From the NCBI GenBank assembly GCA_016281115.1, contig JAEEHZ010000207.1, positions 1 to 8,822 on the forward strand: a DNA stretch of 8,822 nucleotides. Direction: 5' to 3'. The notes under the pieces were generated by a model. That model had not been told where the DNA came from, ran no database searches, and worked only from the letters and a program-made list of their open reading frames with translations. The DNA is from Clostridiaceae bacterium (GTDB lineage: Bacteria > Bacillota > Clostridia > Oscillospirales > Acutalibacteraceae). Both the position numbers and the translations under genes were made by a program. Every line of letters starts with the position of its first letter. The first letter of the stretch is position 1. Positions 5,250-8,822 of the stretch are shown one piece after another.

Positions 5250-6425
5250 ATGAGCGTTTTTTTGAAAAGAGCTTGGGCAGAAATAGATCTTGACGCCATA
5301 AAGCATAACTATAAACAAATAAGATCCAAAATAGGCAAAAGCAAGCTTATGTGCGTTATTAAAGCAGACGCATACGGGCACGGGGCTGTTATGCTTGCAA
5401 AAGAATATGAAAAACTCGGCGCCGATTTCTTTGCCGTAAGCAATTTAGAGGAAGCTTTGCAGCTGAGAAACAACGATATAACACTGCCTATCCTTATCCT
5501 CGGTTATACCCCCGAATATGAGGTGAAATCACTAAGCAAAAACAATATTTCTCAGGCGGTGTTTTCTCTTGACTATGCACGTGCGCTTTCAGAGCAGGCG
5601 GTGAAATGCGGAGTTAGTATAAAAATTCACTTAAAGCTCGACACGGGAATGACAAGAATTGGTCTGCTTTGCCAAAACAAAGAGCAGGCGGATTCTTCAT
5701 TTGACGAAGCTGTTGAAATCTGCTCAATGGATAATCTGATACCCGAAGGGCTGTTTACTCATCTTGCCCTTGCAGATGACGGCGAAAGCGGAGAAGAATA
5801 CACGCAAAAACAGCTTGAATGTTTCAATTATTTATCAAACAAGCTTGAAAACAACGGTGTGAGATTTACATATCGCCACTGCGCAAACAGTGCCGCCATA
5901 GCTGATTATCCTCAGGCGCATATGGATATGGTAAGAGCGGGTATAATACTTTACGGAATGGCATCAGCCAATGTGAGAAACAAGCTTGATCTGCGTCCGG
6001 CAATGAAAGTGAAAGCTGTTGTGTCACACATAAAAAAGGTGCCGTGCAATACAAGCGTAAGCTACGGCTGTACATACACGACCGAAAAGCCTACTGTTTT
6101 AGCGACTGTGCCGATAGGCTATGCCGACGGATACAACAGGCTTTTGGGCAACAGGGGATATATTTCCGTAAACGGCAAAAAAGCTCCTATAGCAGGCAGA
6201 GTTTGTATGGACCAGCTTATGGCTGATGTTACCGATATCCCAAACGTTAAGCGCGGAGATACCGTTACGGTTTTCGGCGACGATATCGTTTCGTGTGATG
6301 ACCTTGCAAAGCTGTGCGGCACAATAAATTACGAGATAGTTTGCCTTGTGGGTAAGCGTGTACCCAGAGTATATATAAAAGACGGAAAAATATGTGAAAC
6401 AACGGGACTTTTGCAGAATTTGTGA
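5232..6425 (+). CDS. alr: Alanine racemase
   Basis: Alr is a pyridoxal-phosphate enzyme that interconverts L- and D-alanine, supplying D-alanine for peptidoglycan. The 397-residue product has the N-terminal TIM barrel with RAWAEIDLDAIKHNY (13-27) and the cofactor lysine in CVIKADAYGHG (Lys44). It has the substrate-side KLDTGMTRIG, and the C-terminal beta domain has the second catalytic base in SVSYGCTY (Tyr278), IGYADGYNR and GRVCMDQLM. Length is normal. The first ATG (5232) has a ribosome site 12 bases upstream but lies in a hairpin loop. ATG 5250 would give 391 residues and also fits the family, whose members often start only a few residues before the TWAEIDL-like motif. mtnN ends 23 bases upstream, and rimI starts one base after the TGA stop. 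Function is secure; the exact start is not. Confidence 0.96.
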   Translation: MFAATVMSVFLKRAWAEIDLDAIKHNYKQIRSKIGKSKLMCVIKADAYGHGAVMLAKEYEKLGADFFAVSNLEEALQLRNNDITLPILILGYTPEYEVKSLSKNNISQAVFSLDYARALSEQAVKCGVSIKIHLKLDTGMTRIGLLCQNKEQADSSFDEAVEICSMDNLIPEGLFTHLALADDGESGEEYTQKQLECFNYLSNKLENNGVRFTYRHCANSAAIADYPQAHMDMVRAGIILYGMASANVRNKLDLRPAMKVKAVVSHIKKVPCNTSVSYGCTYTTEKPTVLATVPIGYADGYNRLLGNRGYISVNGKKAPIAGRVCMDQLMADVTDIPNVKRGDTVTVFGDDIVSCDDLAKLCGTINYEIVCLVGKRVPRVYIKDGKICETTGLLQNL

Positions 6426-6426
6426 T

Positions 6427-6888
6427 ATGAATAACGACCTTAAGATAATAATTTCCCAAAAAGAGCATATACACGGTATTTATGAAATCGAAAAGCTTTG
6501 TTTTGAGCATCCGCAAAGTGAGCAATCACTTTTAAACGATTTAAACGGTAATTCCGTTTTTTTCTGCTGTGTTTGCGAAAGCGGTAAAGTTGTGGGATAT
6601 ATAAACGCCGACACGGTGCTTGATGAAGCTTATGTTGTAAATGTTTGCGTTCACCCCGATTATCGCAGGCTGGGGATAGGAGAGAGGCTTTTAAAAGCTC
6701 TGTGTGATTATTGCTGCGATAATTCATTCTCGTTTGTTACTCTTGAGGTGCGCCAAAGCAATATGGCGGCAATAAGTCTTTACACAAAGCTTGGCTTTGA
6801 AAAAGCGGGTTTAAGAAAGAGTTTTTACACTCACCCCACAGAGGATGCAGATATAATGACATTGTATTTCAAAAAAAATAGGAGATAA
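6427..6888 (+). CDS. rimI: Ribosomal protein S18-alanine N-acetyltransferase-like GNAT protein
   Basis: A 153-residue GNAT acetyltransferase. The acetyl-CoA site is VNVCVHPDYRRLGIGERLL (71-89), with the RxLGIG pyrophosphate loop. It is followed by TLEVRQSNMAAISLYTKLGF (105-124), the motif B pattern strongly typical of RimI. RimI acetylates the N-terminal alanine of ribosomal protein S18. The family call rests on this motif and on tsaD lying directly downstream, the usual clostridial rimI-tsaD order. The tsaB and tsaE genes that often accompany them are not in this window. ATG 6427 begins one base after the alr stop (TGATATG) without a clear ribosome site, so translation is probably coupled to alr. 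A GTG at 6394 would overlap alr and extend the protein by 11 residues without support. Another GNAT substrate cannot be excluded. Confidence 0.88.
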   Translation: MNNDLKIIISQKEHIHGIYEIEKLCFEHPQSEQSLLNDLNGNSVFFCCVCESGKVVGYINADTVLDEAYVVNVCVHPDYRRLGIGERLLKALCDYCCDNSFSFVTLEVRQSNMAAISLYTKLGFEKAGLRKSFYTHPTEDADIMTLYFKKNRR

Positions 6889-6893
6889 ACTTT

Positions 6894-7901
6894 ATGCTTA
6901 TATTGGCAATAGAAAGCTCTTGCGACGAAACAGCCGCCTCGGTAGTAAAAGACGGCAGATATGTTTTGTCTAACATAATAGCGACACAAATGGACGAGCA
7001 CAAGCTGTACGGAGGCGTTGTGCCTGAGATAGCTTCGCGCCGCCATACCGAGGCTATTTGCTCAGTTGTGGAAGAGGCTTTGTTAAAAGCCGAATGTACG
7101 CTTGATGATATAGACGCAATAGCAGTTACATATGCCCCGGGTCTTATAGGCGCGCTTCTTGTCGGCGTTAATTTTGCGAAAGGTTTGGCGCTTGCAAAAA
7201 ATAAACCGCTTGTACCTACGCACCATCTGCGCTCGCACATTGCGGCTAACTATATATCAAATCCCGAACTAAAGCCCCCGTTTATGTGCCTTGTGGTTTC
7301 GGGCGGTCACAGCCATATTGTTAAGGTGGATGACTATACAAAAATGACTGTTATAGGCAAGACCCGTGATGACGCAGCAGGCGAAGCTTTCGATAAAGCG
7401 GCTCGCGCAATGGGTATGCCTTATCCCGGCGGAGTCCATCTTGATGAAATTGCCGAAAGCGGCAACCCAAATGCTTTTTCATTGCCGCACCCTCACGTAA
7501 GCGGCAGTGAATATGATTTCAGCTTTTCGGGGCTTAAAACGGCAGTTATAAACCTTATTCACAATGCCTCACAAAAAGGAGAGCAGTTGCCTGTTGCCGA
7601 TTTGTCGGCGAGCTTCAGAAAAGCGGTGGTAGGTTGCCTTACGGACAATTTTATAAGAGCCTGCGAAGCTCATAACTGCGAAAAGCTTGTAATAGCGGGC
7701 GGCGTTTCCGCAAACAGACTTTTACGGCAGGAATTAAGCAGTATTTGCGCACAAAAAGGCTATGAGCTTTATATGCCCGAGAAAGCGCTGTGCGGCGACA
7801 ATGCCGCAATGGTCGGCTCTCAGGGCTACTATGAATACTTAAGCGGAAACACTGCGTCCTCCGAGCTTAACGCCTACGCCACAATGTCAATAGAACTTTA
7901 A
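6894..7901 (+). CDS. tsaD: tRNA N6-adenosine threonylcarbamoyltransferase
   Basis: TsaD (Gcp/YgjD/Kae1) transfers the threonylcarbamoyl group to A37 of ANN-decoding tRNAs, acting with TsaB and TsaE in the cytoplasm. It is near-universal and usually essential. The 335-residue protein begins LILAIESSCDETAASVV, the ASKHA-fold phosphate-1 motif. It has GGVVPEIASRRH and the metal-binding HxxxH (His111 to His115 in THHLRSHIAANY). Further on come CLVVSGGHSHI, DDAAGEAFDKAARAMG, the phosphate-2 region IAGGVSANRLLR (267-278), and CGDNAAMVG with metal-ligand Asp302. Length and all motifs are normal. GGAG lies 9 bases before the ATG and overlaps the end of rimI, so this gene has a conventional start. The identification is very secure. 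Confidence 0.98.
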   Translation: MLILAIESSCDETAASVVKDGRYVLSNIIATQMDEHKLYGGVVPEIASRRHTEAICSVVEEALLKAECTLDDIDAIAVTYAPGLIGALLVGVNFAKGLALAKNKPLVPTHHLRSHIAANYISNPELKPPFMCLVVSGGHSHIVKVDDYTKMTVIGKTRDDAAGEAFDKAARAMGMPYPGGVHLDEIAESGNPNAFSLPHPHVSGSEYDFSFSGLKTAVINLIHNASQKGEQLPVADLSASFRKAVVGCLTDNFIRACEAHNCEKLVIAGGVSANRLLRQELSSICAQKGYELYMPEKALCGDNAAMVGSQGYYEYLSGNTASSELNAYATMSIEL

Positions 7902-7913
7902 AAGGTGTGTTTT

Positions 7914-8393
7914 ATGAGAAAAAACACTGTAACGAAAAAATCAATCATTTCAACCGTGATAACCGCAGGATTGCTTATCTTTATATTCACACATTCCGCA
8001 TTGCCCGCTGAGATCTCGGCACAGGAAAGCGGAGATGTAACGGGATTCTTGCAAAGAATAGCAGACTTTTTCGGAATAGAGCTGGTGCTTGCGGATAACC
8101 TGATACGCAAGGCGGCGCATTTTTGTGAGTATTGCGCATACGGTTTTATGGTGAGCTTAACTTATTGCTCTTACAGAAAAAAATTGCTTTCAAATTTGCC
8201 GATAGCTTTTCTGACATTTGTTCTTACGGCTCTCACAGATGAATCTATTCAGTTCTTTTCACCCGGCAGAAGCGCGCAGGTGAGCGACGTTTGGCTTGAT
8301 TTTTTCGGAGCCGCGACAGGACTTTTGTTTTTTGCGTTTTGCGCATACATTTCAAAAAAGATAAAACCCCGAAAAAATAAAAGTAAAAAATAA
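7914..8393 (+). CDS. VanZ-like family membrane protein
   Basis: A 159-residue membrane protein of the VanZ-like family (PF04892). After a basic start (RKNTVTKK) there is a first membrane segment (about 10-28), an outside stretch of about 35 residues, and a second segment starting at KAAHFCEYCAYGFMVSL. A third lies near LPIAFLTFVLTAL. The family signature follows: TDESIQFFSPGRSAQVSDVWLDFFG (108-132; conserved DE, Q, PGR, D and DxxG). A fourth segment and a lysine-rich tail end the protein. VanZ itself gives low-level teicoplanin resistance, but most relatives are chromosomal genes of unknown role, so no resistance claim is made. ATG 7914 is chosen because AAAGG lies 8 bases upstream; a GTG at 7905 overlaps that site. 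It is the last gene of the operon, 12 bases after tsaD and just before a strong terminator. Confidence 0.9.
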   Translation: MRKNTVTKKSIISTVITAGLLIFIFTHSALPAEISAQESGDVTGFLQRIADFFGIELVLADNLIRKAAHFCEYCAYGFMVSLTYCSYRKKLLSNLPIAFLTFVLTALTDESIQFFSPGRSAQVSDVWLDFFGAATGLLFFAFCAYISKKIKPRKNKSKK

Positions 8394-8398
8394 AACTT

Positions 8399-8433
8399 GC
8401 CCCGTGCGGCTGTGTTTAAAAGCCGCACGGGGC
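8399..8433. terminator. Strong bidirectional terminator between convergent genes
   Basis: GCCCCGTGCGGCT (8399-8411) and AGCCGCACGGGGC (8421-8433) form a perfect 13-bp GC-rich stem with a 9-base loop. On the minus strand the hairpin is followed by a long T-rich tract (the complement of the A-rich 8371-8396), so it should terminate the dockerin gene efficiently. On the plus strand the following sequence is T-rich but interrupted. It therefore serves both the luxS-to-VanZ operon and the leftward gene. Confidence 0.88.
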
Positions 8434-8458
8434 ATTACTTATTATATCGTATTTAGTT

Positions 8459-8822
8459 TTATTTGCACAGTTTTGCTATCTTGCGCTGAACAAGCACGAT
8501 ATCGTACATATCAAAACAGTAATTGCTGTCCGCGTTGGCTATATAGTAGAAGTAGTCTGTAGGATAAATTATCAGTCTCGCCATAACCTTCTGCATATAT
8601 ACAACATCTTCCATATCAACTGTATTGTCTTCATTTACATCCCCCCACAAATATATGTTGGGGATTAAATCTCTGACATCATTCATTTTGAATAGGCTTT
8701 TTTCAGACGCCTCTTTAAGCGTGTAAATATTATCTCCGTCAAAAACGTATTTACCTAAATCATAAGGAGATTCTATTTCAGGCGCTATGACAATAAAGTC
8801 TTCTATAATTTCCGATGTAAAG
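8459..8822 (-). CDS. Dockerin type I-containing protein, C-terminal fragment
   Basis: The reading frame is open from the right edge of the window to a TAA at 8459-8461, showing 120 C-terminal residues. The last 60 or so form a type I dockerin, the module that binds cohesins in cellulosome-type or cell-surface complexes. The first calcium loop is GDVNEDNTVDMEDVVYMQKVM, with D, N, D and D at loop positions 1, 3, 5 and 12. The second is NADSNYCFDMYDIVLVQRKIAK, with N, D, N and D there, so it is more divergent. The 45 upstream residues (including SPYDLGKYVFDGDNIYTLKE) continue in frame and are not recognised. An internal ATG at 8684-8686 is unlikely to be the real start, since the frame continues and that ATG lacks a clear ribosome site. 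The protein is probably secreted, but the signal peptide and catalytic part lie outside the window. Confidence 0.85.
   Translation of the reverse strand, partial: FTSEIIEDFIVIAPEIESPYDLGKYVFDGDNIYTLKEASEKSLFKMNDVRDLIPNIYLWGDVNEDNTVDMEDVVYMQKVMARLIIYPTDYFYYIANADSNYCFDMYDIVLVQRKIAKLCK

Noticed and set aside
7914..8393. Glycopeptide-resistance gene vanZ
   Set aside because: Only the broad family signature is present. There are no vanHAX or vanRS neighbours, and most such family members are ordinary chromosomal genes.

Overview
The window looks like chromosomal DNA of a low-to-mid-GC anaerobic Firmicute, most likely a clostridial (Ruminococcaceae/Oscillospiraceae-like) gut bacterium. This is inferred from GGAG-type ribosome binding sites, TTGACA/TATAAT promoters, Clostridia-like protein families, an ImmA/IrrE-type regulatory pair and a dockerin-bearing protein. 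No tRNA, rRNA, CRISPR array, insertion sequence or integrase was seen.

Layout. (1) 1-553: 3' end of enolase (eno), followed by an intrinsic terminator. (2) 721-2079, minus: a MATE-family efflux transporter with its own strong promoter, convergent with eno. (3) 2180-2720, minus: two overlapping small genes, a coiled-coil protein and a stand-alone sigma-70 region 4 helix-turn-helix protein. (4) 2721-3002: a 282-base AT-rich divergent control region holding a good promoter for the rightward genes, a weaker candidate for the leftward genes, and three copies of an 11-base word that could be operators. (5) 3003-3913, plus: an XRE-family repressor-like protein and an ImmA/IrrE metallopeptidase, together resembling the ImmR/ImmA switch of integrative elements but with no element around it. 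(6) 3910-8433, plus: a consensus promoter overlapping the peptidase stop codon, then a compact six-gene run luxS - mtnN - alr - rimI - tsaD - VanZ-like, closed by a 13-bp perfect terminator hairpin. (7) 8459-8822, minus: C-terminal part of a dockerin-containing protein, convergent on the same terminator.

How the genes work together. MtnN and LuxS catalyse successive steps of activated-methyl-cycle detoxification (S-adenosylhomocysteine to S-ribosylhomocysteine to homocysteine plus the AI-2 precursor), so their adjacency makes sense. Alr supplies D-alanine for the wall. RimI and TsaD are translation-related and are often neighbours. The VanZ-like membrane protein is of unknown role. The XRE/ImmA pair divergent from the sigma-like gene forms a self-contained regulatory module whose rightward transcript has no visible terminator before luxS.

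Most unusual: in luxS, mtnN and (with its second ATG) alr, the strong Shine-Dalgarno lies 30-37 bases upstream of the family-typical ATG. In each case a potential hairpin fills the gap. In luxS and mtnN a nine-codon non-AUG mini-ORF also ends exactly overlapping the ATG. This suggests structure-bridged or coupled translation initiation repeated within one operon.
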